64,000 nucleotides of DNA from Segatella baroniae B14 (lineage in GTDB: Bacteria; Bacteroidota; Bacteroidia; Bacteroidales; Bacteroidaceae), in NCBI RefSeq assembly GCF_022024235.1, contig NZ_CP091799.1, positions 1,032,001 through 1,096,000 on the forward strand, given 5' to 3'. Shown one piece after another: positions 52,728-62,024 of the stretch (position 1 is the first letter of the stretch; each line of letters starts with the position of its first letter). The notes beneath the pieces were generated by a model. That model saw only the letters and a list, made by a program, of their open reading frames with translations, did no database searches and was not told where the DNA came from. A program made the translations under genes and the position numbers.

Positions 52728-53425
52728 ATGGTAGTAAATCGAAAAAAAACAAATACAGAAAAAATTATTTTAGGTATCGATCCAGGTACCAACGTAATGG
52801 GTTATGGCCTTATCAAAGTAGTTGGCAATCATGCCTCTATGATGGTAATGGGAGTCATTGACATGCGTAGAGAAAGTGACCCGTACTTACGGCTAGGTAA
52901 AATTTTTGACCGAGTAACAGGCATTATAGATGAGTATCTCCCTGACGAAATGGCTATTGAAGCTCCCTTCTTTGAGAAAAATATTCAGTCTATGCTGAAA
53001 TTAGGAAGAGCTCAAGGGTTGCAATTGCAGCAGCCATACACCATGACGTTCCAATTCACGAATATGCTCCTCTGAAAATTAAGCAAGCTATCACTGGGCA
53101 GGGGCAAGCTTCAAAAGAACAAGTAGCTTCCATGCTCCAACGCCTACTCCATATCAGTCAAGATGACATGCCTAAATTTATGGATGCTACAGATGCTTTA
53201 GGTGCTGCTTATTGCCACTTTTTACAGTCGAGTACTCCTGAAAGTAATGCAAAACACTATGGAAGTTGGAAAGATTTTGCATTAAAAAACAGTTCACGCA
53301 TCAAAAAAACGAAAATAAGCGACACACCTAAATCGACTTCACTTAACATACCAAGAAAGTCCACAAATACGAACAATAAGCAGATGACACTTCTAGCACT
53401 AAATAGACGTTCCAGCATCAAGTAA
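52728..53425 (+). pseudogene. ruvC: Holliday junction resolvase RuvC with a single-base frameshift
   Basis: The first frame (52728-53075) carries the start and two catalytic acids ([25 protein letters not shown]) through MLKLGRAQG; it then goes out of frame. The other frame continues correctly from 53019 as [20 protein letters not shown] and KQAITGQGQASKEQVASMLQ to DATDALGAAY, which holds the last acids, ending at 53425 with a family-atypical basic tail. One G is missing from a G-run at 53016-53018 (GGG where GGGG is expected). Restoring it gives an intact protein of about 232 residues. Probably a sequencing or assembly error, since ruvC is normally kept. Confidence 0.88.
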
Positions 53426-53474
53426 AAAGAGTTGTATTATAAGTAATAAGAGAGATATAAGAAAATTAAAAGAG

Positions 53475-54959
53475 ATGCAAAAGATTATTAAGATTGAAAA
53501 CGGAGTAACCCGAATGCCCGCTTGGCGCCTCGATACCCCTGTAAACATTGAAACACTTGACGGTGAGCAAATAGCCATTGTTGGAAAAAATGGTAGTGGA
53601 AAAACGATGCTTGTTAGTATCATTACGGGGGTTCACCCTTTACTGAAACAAGAACCAATATACGATTTCTCACCTAGCAAGAAAAAGCTTATAAGCGAAA
53701 ATATCAAATATGTGGCTTTTAAAGATAGCTACGGTTGTGACAATGACCGTAGTTACTATCTTCAGCAACGTTGGAATCAGATGGAAATCGATGAAAGTAC
53801 ACCTATAGTAGGAAAGGAACTGGAAAAGGCTTTTCTCCAAGCTGGCGAAGACACACCAGAAAGAAGAAAACTACAGCGGGATATTTACGAACTTTTCCAT
53901 ATGGAGCACTTACTTGATAAATATATTATTTTATTGTCATCTGGAGAATTACGTAAATTCAAACTAGCTACTACTCTTTTTGCAGAACCTCGCGTACTAA
54001 TTCTTGACAACCCTTTTATTGGCCTTGATTCGGATACTCGTGAACAGTTAAAAGAACTGCTAAAGACAATTACTTCTCATAAAAAAATACAAATTATATT
54101 AGTGCTTAGCAAAAGCGATGATATACCAGAATTCATCACCCATATCATAGAAGTAAAAGATAAAATTGTTTTACCCAAGAAGACTCGTGAAGAATACATG
54201 GACAGCAGGCCTCCTTTCCCTACACAAGTCTTATCTCAAGAGAAAATCCAAGCAATACTTCAACTACCATATAAGGAAAAAGAATATCATAGTGAAGAAG
54301 TGGTGAAAATGAACAAGGTTTGTATTCGCTATGGAAAACGAACCATTTTAAAAGATCTTGATTGGACTGTAAAGAATGGTGAGAACTGGGCACTTAGTGG
54401 ACAAAACGGTGCTGGAAAATCAACACTACTATCATTAGTATGTGCAGACAATCCACAGAGTTATGCTTGCGACATCGCATTGTTCGGAAACCCAAGAGGA
54501 AGTGGTGAAACCATTTGGGATATCAAGAAACATATTGGCTATGTGAGTCCAGAGCTTCATCGGGCATATCAACGTGATATGCCCGCCATTAGAATTGTTG
54601 CTAGTGGACTTATGGATTCTGTAGGACTATACGTAAAGCCGCGAGAAAATCAGTATGAAATATGTAAATTTTGGCTAAATGTTTTTGGATTGGAAGGACT
54701 AGAAGACACATCTTTCTTAAAACTATCAAGTGGAGAACAAAGACTAGTTCTATTAGCTCGTGCATTCGTCAAAGACCCAGAATTATTAATTCTTGATGAA
54801 CCTCTACATGGACTTGACAATATAAACCGACGTCTGGTAAAGGATGTTATTGAAACATTTTGTAAACGCAAAAATAAAACCATGATTATGGTAACTCATT
54901 ATAAAGAAGAATTACCTAACTGCATCGATCATAGCATATTCTTGAAAAGACATATTTAA
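53475..54959 (+). CDS. Tandem ABC ATPase (ModF-like)
   Basis: 494 residues with two ATP-binding cassettes and no membrane segments. Domain 1: Walker A VGKNGSGKT, signature LSSGELRKF, Walker B VLILDNPF. Domain 2: Walker A GQNGAGKST, signature LSSGEQRLV, Walker B LLILDEPLHGLD. This arrangement is that of ModF/PhrA-like proteins of unknown function, sometimes near molybdate genes; none is visible here. It starts 49 bases after ruvC. Confidence 0.85.
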   Translation: MQKIIKIENGVTRMPAWRLDTPVNIETLDGEQIAIVGKNGSGKTMLVSIITGVHPLLKQEPIYDFSPSKKKLISENIKYVAFKDSYGCDNDRSYYLQQRWNQMEIDESTPIVGKELEKAFLQAGEDTPERRKLQRDIYELFHMEHLLDKYIILLSSGELRKFKLATTLFAEPRVLILDNPFIGLDSDTREQLKELLKTITSHKKIQIILVLSKSDDIPEFITHIIEVKDKIVLPKKTREEYMDSRPPFPTQVLSQEKIQAILQLPYKEKEYHSEEVVKMNKVCIRYGKRTILKDLDWTVKNGENWALSGQNGAGKSTLLSLVCADNPQSYACDIALFGNPRGSGETIWDIKKHIGYVSPELHRAYQRDMPAIRIVASGLMDSVGLYVKPRENQYEICKFWLNVFGLEGLEDTSFLKLSSGEQRLVLLARAFVKDPELLILDEPLHGLDNINRRLVKDVIETFCKRKNKTMIMVTHYKEELPNCIDHSIFLKRHI

Positions 54960-54993
54960 TAGACACATCTGCAACAACAGATACTAAAAAGTA

Positions 54994-55033
54994 AGAGTCT
55001 GGAAAATCACTTTCCCAGACTCTCCATTTTTTT
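54994..55033 (+). terminator. Terminator after the ModF-like gene
   Basis: AGAGTCTGG and CCAGACTCT (55015-55023) pair, T-run 55027-55033. A decayed second copy of this hairpin lies at 55085-55115. Confidence 0.82.
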
Positions 55034-55386
55034 ATTCGATAACATTAAGTCGATAAATGCAAAGGCATTACCGCCTTAGAATGAAAGTCTATAAAATCAC
55101 TTTCACAGAACTTTCCCATAATGAAACATTATAATTTTAAATTTACATGAAGTCTTAATATATATAATTATTTAGCAGAGATTGCTAAATATGCAATTAT
55201 CTCATTATCAATGGACAAAGATAAAAAATATTTTTATAACTTACAAGAATTTGAAAAGTTTTTTCATACAGATATAACTATTTACTTACAAAAAGTATAA
55301 AAGGTAATGAACCCAAATCTACAATAAGCACAAAAAGTACTAACATATTTAATCAATACCACAAGAACGTTCAAAACCGCAAAATC
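55034..55386. other. AT-rich intergenic stretch without a supportable gene
   Basis: Contains the degenerate second copy of the terminator hairpin near 55085 and a 29-codon frame (55212-55301) with no recognisable content. Nothing else seen. Confidence 0.5.
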
Positions 55387-55418
55387 AAAAAAGCGTCTTT
55401 TCCATATGGAAAAGACGC
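55387..55418 (-). terminator. Terminator of the outer-membrane barrel gene
   Basis: GCGTCTTTTCC and GGAAAAGACGC (55393-55403, 55408-55418) pair perfectly; on the minus strand a six-base T-run follows. Confidence 0.85.
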
Positions 55419-55445
55419 ATAGCTATATAAATCAACTCTCTAAGT

Positions 55446-55994
55446 TTAAAGATCAAACTTATAACCCAATGTTACTTGAAACACACTATTTTTTTCATCT
55501 GTTCCTTTAAAAACCTTTGTACAGCCAATATTATAACGAGCATCAAGCTGAAAGTTTGCATATTCGTAAGAAATACCTACTGGTACTGAGAAATCAAACG
55601 ATTCTGCAATCTCTGTATCATCACTAACAACAAAACCAGGTTGAACACCAGCTTTCAAAGCTAAGCCCTCAACTACATAGAAATTCGCCATAATAGGTAC
55701 ATTAATATAATTAATACCAACCTTATCATCTACGAAATCTATCTTATGATCAAATTTGTAACCCTGCTGAGAATAGATAGCAGCAGCTGACAAAGAAAGC
55801 AAGTTATTTACTTGATATTCTCCTTCTAAACCTCCTACGAAACCAACTTTATTTTCTGTCAAGCTACCACCATTAGTAATAGTAGAAACATTGATACCGA
55901 CCTTAGGCTGAAGGTTAAAAGAACCAACAGCATGCTGTGCAAAAGCTACAACAGAAGAGCACATAAGTGCTGCTACCATAAATTTCTTTTTCAT
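55446..55994 (-). CDS. Outer-membrane beta-barrel protein (PorT-like)
   Basis: 182 residues with signal peptide (cleavage near AFAQ, residue 20). Alternating hydrophobic strands (VGFVGGLEGEYQVN, YINVPIMANFYVVEGLALKA) and a C-terminal GYKFDL with final hydrophobic residue fit a small eight-strand barrel of the PorT family. Monocistronic. Confidence 0.85.
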   Translation of the reverse strand: MKKKFMVAALMCSSVVAFAQHAVGSFNLQPKVGINVSTITNGGSLTENKVGFVGGLEGEYQVNNLLSLSAAAIYSQQGYKFDHKIDFVDDKVGINYINVPIMANFYVVEGLALKAGVQPGFVVSDDTEIAESFDFSVPVGISYEYANFQLDARYNIGCTKVFKGTDEKNSVFQVTLGYKFDL

Positions 55995-56074
55995 AATTGT
56001 TTTCTTGTTTATACAGTTAATTTTATTTTACCCATTTTAAGGGCCTAGTCTTTTTTTATAACTCTAATGAGTTG

Positions 56075-56104
56075 CAAAGGTATAGGCTTTTTCAATATCT
56101 ACAA
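56075..56104 (-). promoter_or_regulatory. Promoter of the outer-membrane barrel gene
   Basis: On the minus strand, TTG at 56104-56102, 19 bases, TACCTTTG at 56082-56075. Confidence 0.6.
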
Positions 56105-56211
56105 ATATTTTGAGTGTTTTTTATTGTTACATTTTTCTCCATAATTGTTCGGAATTTCGCAGAAAATCTATACAACTGTCAGCAACAATGCAACTTATAG
56201 CATCAACGTAT

Positions 56212-56251
56212 AAAGCCTCATAAAACAGTTTTCACTCTTTTATAAGGCTTT
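56212..56251 (-). terminator. Likely terminator of the glgB operon
   Basis: AAAGCCTCATAAAA (56212-56225) and TTTTATAAGGCTTT (56238-56251) pair with one mismatch; located just after the stop of the last gene. Confidence 0.6.
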
Positions 56252-56276
56252 ACATAACTATGATAAAATAAACTAA

Positions 56277-57419
56277 CTATTTATGATATTGATAATAATA
56301 CCAATACGTATTGCCATACGTATCTCGAAGCATATTTTGTCTTACGGTCAAATCTTGATATTGATGCTCCATTGTTTGATAATCCTGATAATCAGCATCC
56401 ATGACACTACTATGATATACAATTTTAGGATTAGCACGGCGATGAGTATAAAGTATTAAAGCTTCCTTATAATGCTTAGGAAGGACACTATCCACCCTAT
56501 AATATTTAAGAAGCGAAGAAACAAATAAATCTAATTTTTTGTCAAGCAAATATCCACATAGCAAGTAATCACGCGCAGGTTCTTTCATTAAATGATGCTT
56601 CTCCAAAAATTTCAAATAATGCATAGGAGACATTTTCTGCTTAAATTTTATACCCATAAAATATCTTATGCTATCCTCTGGATATACCATAGCTTTAGTG
56701 GTTACACTATCAGGGAAAAGAGCACTACTCCCTCCTACCAATGGGTATTCAAAGAGGCGATTGCCTAATTGCCCCGTACGAGATAAAGATGTAATACGCA
56801 GCATCGTAAGACTACTATCAGTTGCTGCGGATTTCCTGCCAACTTGAAGAGCATCACGATATTGACCTTGAATCATATACTGCTCCATATCCATACGATA
56901 ATGAAACACATCGTTAGTATTGCTAAAAGAACAAACCAAGAAAAACATGACGACAAGTTCCATCAAATTCATCCACATCATCTTACTCCAAAATCCATTA
57001 TACTGGATTTCAGGTTCCCAAGGCAAAAACTGTCGTGCTACATATACTAAACCTAAAAACAGGAGAAGAAGTAGAGGAATAGCTATCCACCAGCCACCAA
57101 ACGAAAACCCTTCATCAATATGCGGACTAACATCTGTTAAAACCGTCAATATCAATAAAGAAGGGAAAAAATTAAGAGCAAATGTACGTTTGGCTAAGCC
57201 CGTTATAGCATATACTCCTAAATGAAGTAAATAAAGCACAAATGTTATAATAAGTGCACCTATCGTACGATTATAAACTGTCTGCCCATTACTCAAAACA
57301 TGTTGAGCCATAGCTAATACACTATCTTGATAGAAAAACAGATAGCAAAAAGTAAAAACGATAAAGAACAAAGCACACATCACCCTAACGGTGAGTGTGC
57401 TTTTCATATTAGTATTCAT
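56277..57419 (-). CDS. Membrane protein with soluble repeat domain, unknown
   Basis: 380 residues. Five hydrophobic segments lie in the first 165 residues (MCALFFIVFTFCYLFF, IPLLLLLFLGLVYVA, LMELVVMFFLVCSF). The rest is soluble and helical, with TPR-like character (QGQYRDALQVGRKSA, MHYLKFLEKHHLM). Similar proteins occur in Bacteroidales; I may be thinking of DUF6057 but cannot confirm. Its start is nine bases after glgB, so it is in the same transcript. Confidence 0.68.
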   Translation of the reverse strand: MNTNMKSTLTVRVMCALFFIVFTFCYLFFYQDSVLAMAQHVLSNGQTVYNRTIGALIITFVLYLLHLGVYAITGLAKRTFALNFFPSLLILTVLTDVSPHIDEGFSFGGWWIAIPLLLLLFLGLVYVARQFLPWEPEIQYNGFWSKMMWMNLMELVVMFFLVCSFSNTNDVFHYRMDMEQYMIQGQYRDALQVGRKSAATDSSLTMLRITSLSRTGQLGNRLFEYPLVGGSSALFPDSVTTKAMVYPEDSIRYFMGIKFKQKMSPMHYLKFLEKHHLMKEPARDYLLCGYLLDKKLDLFVSSLLKYYRVDSVLPKHYKEALILYTHRRANPKIVYHSSVMDADYQDYQTMEHQYQDLTVRQNMLRDTYGNTYWYYYQYHK

Positions 57420-57428
57420 ATTATTTTA

Positions 57429-59480
57429 TTAATTCTTTTTCAAAACCAATGCTGTACGTGCTGGCAAATAGAGTTTTAACCATTCTTTATGCTGTTCTAC
57501 ATATACACCGTCATATATCGTTTGATGTAACATCGTATCATCATTTAATCCATTACCTCCATATACTTTAGCGTCAGTATCGAGTATAATACTATAAGAT
57601 CCTTGCGGTACAAGTAGACCATAATCAGTAAAGCTCTTTGTTGGTGAAAAATTAAATACAAAAAGTAATTCTCCTCTTGTAAATGCTAACACCTGATCTC
57701 CATCATTATGCCAGATTTCTTGTATTTTAGTATCTTTAAACTTTTTCTCAGACTTAATAACTTGTAGCATATCATGATCAAAATCTCCTAAATAATGATA
57801 GCACAAGTCATGATTATCAACCAAATTCCATTGGCGGCGAGCATATTTATGACTCCATCCGTTTCCTTCTCTCGGAAAATCTATCCATTCTGGATGTCCA
57901 AATTCATTACCCATAAAATTAAGATAGCCTCCATTCAGCTCAGCCAACGTTATCAGACGAATCATCTTATGAAGAGCTATACCACGACTTGAAACAACAT
58001 TTTCATCTCCTTTCTTAAAATGCCAATACATATCAGCATCAACAAGTCTGAAAATTATCGTTTTATCACCAACCAGGGCTTGATCATGGCTTTCACAATA
58101 TGATATTGTACGCTCATCAGAACGTCTATTCTTCAATTCATAAAATATCGTACTTGGTTTCCAATTCTCATCTTTCTGTTCTTTGATTGTCTTAATCCAA
58201 AAATCAGGAATATTCATTGCCATACGATAATCAAACCCATATCCCCCATCTGAAAATTTCGCAGCCAAACCTGGCATACCACTTACCTCTTCTGCAATGG
58301 TGATGGCATAAGGATTTATTTCATGGATTAATACATTAGCTAATGTAAGGTAACAAATAGCATTATCATCCTGATGACCATTAAAATAGTCTCCATAATT
58401 ATTAAAATCTTCACCTAACCCATGACTATAATATATCATGGAAGTAACACCATCAAAACGGAACCCATCAAAATGAAATTCTTCTAGCCAATATTTGCAA
58501 TTACTTAACAAGAAATGAATTACATCATCTTTACCATAATCAAAACAAAGACTATCCCATGCCGGGTGTTCATGTCGATCGCCTGGATAGAAATACTGAT
58601 TAGGATCACCAGCCAGATTTCCAAGACCTTCAACTTCATTTTTTACAGCATGTGAATGAACTATATCCATAATCACAGCAATACCATGCTGATGTGCTGT
58701 ATCTATTAAATCTTTTAATTCTTCAGGTGTACCAAAACGGCTGGAAGCTGCAAAAAAACTACTAACATGATAACCAAAGCTACCATAATAAGGATGCTCT
58801 TGTATAGCCATAATCTGTATACAATTATATCCATCCTTAATGACACGAGGCAATACATTCTCTTTGAATTCAGTATAAGACCCAACTTTTTCTGCATCCT
58901 GTGACATGCCGATATGGCATTCATAAATCAACAACGGATCTTTCTTTGGGCGGAACGCTTTCTTTTTCCATTCATAAGGTTTCACACACCAAACCTGTGC
59001 TGAAAATATTTTAGATTGTGCATCCTGAACGACGCGATTTGCCCACGCAGGTATTCGTTCTCCGAACCCACCATCCCAATAGACATGCATCTTATAAAAA
59101 TCACCATTGTGCATGCTTTCTTCTGGCAGGATTAATTCCCAATTACCTAATTCATCTATGCATTTAGCTTCATATTGATCTGTTTCCTGCCAATTATTAA
59201 AATCACCTACTAGATATAATTTGGTAGCATGAGGTGCCCATTCACGAAATACCCAACCATTAGCCGTTTTATGTAAACCATAATAAGTATATCCATTGGC
59301 AAAATCGCTCAACTTCATCTTACCATTCTGAGTAAGTTGAGCGATTTTCCATAGCGCATGGTCATGTCGACCACGAATAGCTTCCTCATACGGTTCCAAA
59401 TAAGAATCATTTTTCACAAGTCCTATATGCTGAACCTTTTGAACTTTTTCTTTTGCCCCAGTTGTTTTTTTAGCTACCAT
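57429..59480 (-). CDS. glgB: 1,4-alpha-glucan branching enzyme
   Basis: 683 residues from the ATG at 59480. An N-terminal CBM48 domain (VFREWAPHATKLYLVGDFN) precedes the GH13 barrel with DGFRFDGVTSM (nucleophile Asp), ITIAEEVSGMPG (acid Glu) and YCESHDQALVGD. It adds alpha-1,6 branches to glycogen. It is in an operon with a MORN protein and a YhcH protein. Confidence 0.93.
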   Translation of the reverse strand: MVAKKTTGAKEKVQKVQHIGLVKNDSYLEPYEEAIRGRHDHALWKIAQLTQNGKMKLSDFANGYTYYGLHKTANGWVFREWAPHATKLYLVGDFNNWQETDQYEAKCIDELGNWELILPEESMHNGDFYKMHVYWDGGFGERIPAWANRVVQDAQSKIFSAQVWCVKPYEWKKKAFRPKKDPLLIYECHIGMSQDAEKVGSYTEFKENVLPRVIKDGYNCIQIMAIQEHPYYGSFGYHVSSFFAASSRFGTPEELKDLIDTAHQHGIAVIMDIVHSHAVKNEVEGLGNLAGDPNQYFYPGDRHEHPAWDSLCFDYGKDDVIHFLLSNCKYWLEEFHFDGFRFDGVTSMIYYSHGLGEDFNNYGDYFNGHQDDNAICYLTLANVLIHEINPYAITIAEEVSGMPGLAAKFSDGGYGFDYRMAMNIPDFWIKTIKEQKDENWKPSTIFYELKNRRSDERTISYCESHDQALVGDKTIIFRLVDADMYWHFKKGDENVVSSRGIALHKMIRLITLAELNGGYLNFMGNEFGHPEWIDFPREGNGWSHKYARRQWNLVDNHDLCYHYLGDFDHDMLQVIKSEKKFKDTKIQEIWHNDGDQVLAFTRGELLFVFNFSPTKSFTDYGLLVPQGSYSIILDTDAKVYGGNGLNDDTMLHQTIYDGVYVEQHKEWLKLYLPARTALVLKKN

Positions 59481-59536
59481 GATACGATTATTATTAGAAA
59501 AGAGAAGGCACAAATTTCTGTGCCCTCTCTAATATA

Positions 59537-59980
59537 TTAAACTCTTACTTTGAATATAGCCTTATGAATGTCACCAGTACCAATACATGGTTTATGACCA
59601 TCCTGTGGCCAAAAAATTGCAAATTCACCTGGTTTACAATTTACTAAAGTTTCACTTTTTACACCAGGATATTTAGTAACATCTTTTTCTGCATTATATT
59701 CAGCTTCAGGAAGATCAGCTAATGGTAAATAACCATAGGTTTCATTATTATCAAGAGGAATCTGGATATCCAACATATTCTTATGTGTCTCAAATGTAGC
59801 ATCTTCCTCTGTTTTACCATGAGCAGTAGTAATATTAACAAAGAGATCTTTGTCCTGAATGTAATGCTTGCCATCTTCAAGCTTGTTCAAGTCATTTTCT
59901 TTGATAAACTTTACAACATCCTTGAATAGTGGATTCAAAGATACGTATTTTTCCAAATTGTCTAAAGTATCTACTACCAT
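59537..59980 (-). CDS. YhcH/YiaL (DUF386) protein
   Basis: 147 residues, cytoplasmic, full-length single domain. Family features: KNMLDIQIPLDNNETYGYLP, GEFAIFWPQDGHKP with metal-binding His, IHKAIFKVRV. Relatives act as sugar-acid or sugar anomerases. Lies 56 bases before glgB. A second, exported member of this family is at 47039. Confidence 0.85.
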   Translation of the reverse strand: MVVDTLDNLEKYVSLNPLFKDVVKFIKENDLNKLEDGKHYIQDKDLFVNITTAHGKTEEDATFETHKNMLDIQIPLDNNETYGYLPLADLPEAEYNAEKDVTKYPGVKSETLVNCKPGEFAIFWPQDGHKPCIGTGDIHKAIFKVRV

Positions 59981-60022
59981 TTTCTTTAGTTTGTTTTTAA
60001 ATTGTTATGTAATAAAAATGTT

Positions 60023-61147
60023 TCAATCATCAATTCGCTTTCCGTCTTCATAAACACCACTTCCCGTAATTTGTCCATTACGATCTTTTTCAACAAATTT
60101 ACCATCACGAACATCATTTTTATATGATCCTTCCCAACGTAAACCATTTTTTGTCTCTTCAATAGCTGCACCATGACGTTTACCCTGACGATAAGCTCCC
60201 TTAAATTTTGAGCCATCGGAATAATGGATAATAACTTCACCTTCTACATGCCCATTTTTAAAACTTCCTTCGAAAATATCACCACTTTTCTTAGTTAGCT
60301 TACCATGACCATTTTGTAAATCATTTTTCCATTCACCGATATAAATATCCCCATTTTCCCAAATAAAAGTACCTTGCCCTTGCTTTTGTCCTTCATGAAA
60401 ATGGCCGGTGTACTTATCACCATTTGCATAAGTAAATATACCTTCTCCAGTACGCTCGCCTTGACAATAATCTCCTTCATAACGGTCACCATTTTTAAAT
60501 TTATAAATTCCACGACCATTTTGAATATCATCTAACCATTGTCCTGTATAAACATCACCATCACTATAACGGTTTGTACCTTTGCCAGAGCGCTGATTAT
60601 TAGACCAATCTCCATTGTATGTCGTACCATCTCCCCAATCAAAGAACCCTTTACCGTTTTTCATATCATTTTTCCAATGTCCCTTATAATATGCACCGGT
60701 AGCAAATGTATAAACACCTTCTCCTTGACGCTGATCTTGGTACCACTCTCCATCGTACTTATCACCATTATAATAATACATAACGCCATGCCCTTGCTGA
60801 TAATCACGGAACCACAACCCTACATATTTATTATTGTTACTAAAATAATAAGTACCTTTGCCATGCTGTTGATCTTGAAACCATTGCCCTTCATATTTTT
60901 CTCCATCAGCAAAAGTGTAAACTCCATAGCCCTGACGTTTACCCTTAAAATACTCTCCTTCAAAGGTATCACCATTCTTAAAGAGAGTATTTCCTTTCCC
61001 ATTTGGCTTACCGCTTACCATCTCACCTTTATATTGACCACCATCATGTGTGGTGCACGACCCTAACGTAATCTTCTGAGCATGCATAAATGAAGGAAAG
61101 CCAAGTGATATTAAAACAGAAAATATTGTATGTCTATATAAATTCAT
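60023..61147 (-). CDS. Exported MORN-repeat protein
   Basis: 374 residues. Signal peptide ending near MHAQ (residue 24), then about 14 consecutive MORN repeats of 23 residues (pattern YxGxW...GxGxYxxxDG), covering nearly the whole mature protein. MORN arrays form elongated beta sheets that mediate surface or lipid contacts; no enzymatic domain is present. First gene of the transcript with yhcH and glgB. Confidence 0.87.
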   Translation of the reverse strand: MNLYRHTIFSVLISLGFPSFMHAQKITLGSCTTHDGGQYKGEMVSGKPNGKGNTLFKNGDTFEGEYFKGKRQGYGVYTFADGEKYEGQWFQDQQHGKGTYYFSNNNKYVGLWFRDYQQGHGVMYYYNGDKYDGEWYQDQRQGEGVYTFATGAYYKGHWKNDMKNGKGFFDWGDGTTYNGDWSNNQRSGKGTNRYSDGDVYTGQWLDDIQNGRGIYKFKNGDRYEGDYCQGERTGEGIFTYANGDKYTGHFHEGQKQGQGTFIWENGDIYIGEWKNDLQNGHGKLTKKSGDIFEGSFKNGHVEGEVIIHYSDGSKFKGAYRQGKRHGAAIEETKNGLRWEGSYKNDVRDGKFVEKDRNGQITGSGVYEDGKRIDD

Positions 61148-61171
61148 TCAAAAAAAATTAGATTTGACGTT

Positions 61172-61201
61172 CAAAGGTATATAATTTCCTTGTAAAAACA
61201 A
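61172..61201 (-). promoter_or_regulatory. Promoter of the MORN-yhcH-glgB operon
   Basis: On the minus strand, TTG at 61201-61199, 19 bases, TACCTTTG at 61179-61172. Confidence 0.6.
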
Positions 61202-61242
61202 AATACATTTAGATATTTTAATTAATACCGAAAATATTTTCT

Positions 61243-61250
61243 TACTTTTG
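61243..61250 (+). promoter_or_regulatory. -7 box of kdsB
   Basis: TACTTTTG, 30 bases before the kdsB ATG. Confidence 0.5.
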
Positions 61251-61280
61251 CAACAGTTATAAAATAAAAGAAAAGGCTTT

Positions 61281-62024
61281 ATGAAATTTATAGGAATTAT
61301 TCCAGCACGTTATGCAAGTAGTAGATTTCCTGGCAAACCTCTTGCCATCTTAGGTGGAAAACCTGTAATACAACGCGTTTACGAGCAAGTGAACAAGCTA
61401 TTAGACAATGTTTACGTAGCCACTGACGACCAAAGAATTTACGATTGCGTCAAGAATTTTGGCGGAAAAGTTGTCATGACTAAAAATAATCATAAAAGTG
61501 GAACTGATCGCATCGAAGAAGCAATCGAGAAAATCGGCGGAGACTGGGATGTTGTTGTAAATATTCAGGGCGACGAGCCATTCATTCAGAAAGAACAAAT
61601 TTTATCATTATGTGAATGTTTTAAAGACCCCAACACTCAAATAGCCACACTTGGAAAACCTTTTACCACCATGGATGCGGTAACTAATCCTAACAGCCCA
61701 AAAATTGTTTTGGATAACCAAAATTTTGCAATGTATTTCTCTAGAAGTATCATTCCATATATCCGCGGTAAACAAACAAATGAATGGATTAATAGTTACA
61801 ACTATATCAAGCATTTAGGTATATATGCTTACAGAAAAGATATACTTCAAGAAATCACCAAATTACCTCAAAGCAGTTTAGAGATTGCAGAGAGTTTGGA
61901 ACAGCTAAGATGGCTACAAAATGGCTATAAAATTAAAGTAGGAATAACAGAAATTGAAACGGTAGGAATCGATACTCCGGACGATTTAGTACGAGCAGAA
62001 GAGTTCCTTAAATTACAAAAATGA
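61281..62024 (+). CDS. kdsB: CMP-KDO synthetase
   Basis: 247 residues. N-terminal IIPARYASSRFPGKPLAILG is the nucleotidyltransferase signature; NIQGDEPFI and YFSRSIIPYIRG bind KDO and CTP. It activates KDO for lipid A inner core synthesis. Its stop overlaps the tilS start (ATGA). Confidence 0.95.
   Translation: MKFIGIIPARYASSRFPGKPLAILGGKPVIQRVYEQVNKLLDNVYVATDDQRIYDCVKNFGGKVVMTKNNHKSGTDRIEEAIEKIGGDWDVVVNIQGDEPFIQKEQILSLCECFKDPNTQIATLGKPFTTMDAVTNPNSPKIVLDNQNFAMYFSRSIIPYIRGKQTNEWINSYNYIKHLGIYAYRKDILQEITKLPQSSLEIAESLEQLRWLQNGYKIKVGITEIETVGIDTPDDLVRAEEFLKLQK

Noticed and set aside
55212..55301. 29-codon ORF after the ModF-like gene
   Set aside because: Too short and AT-biased to support without conservation data.
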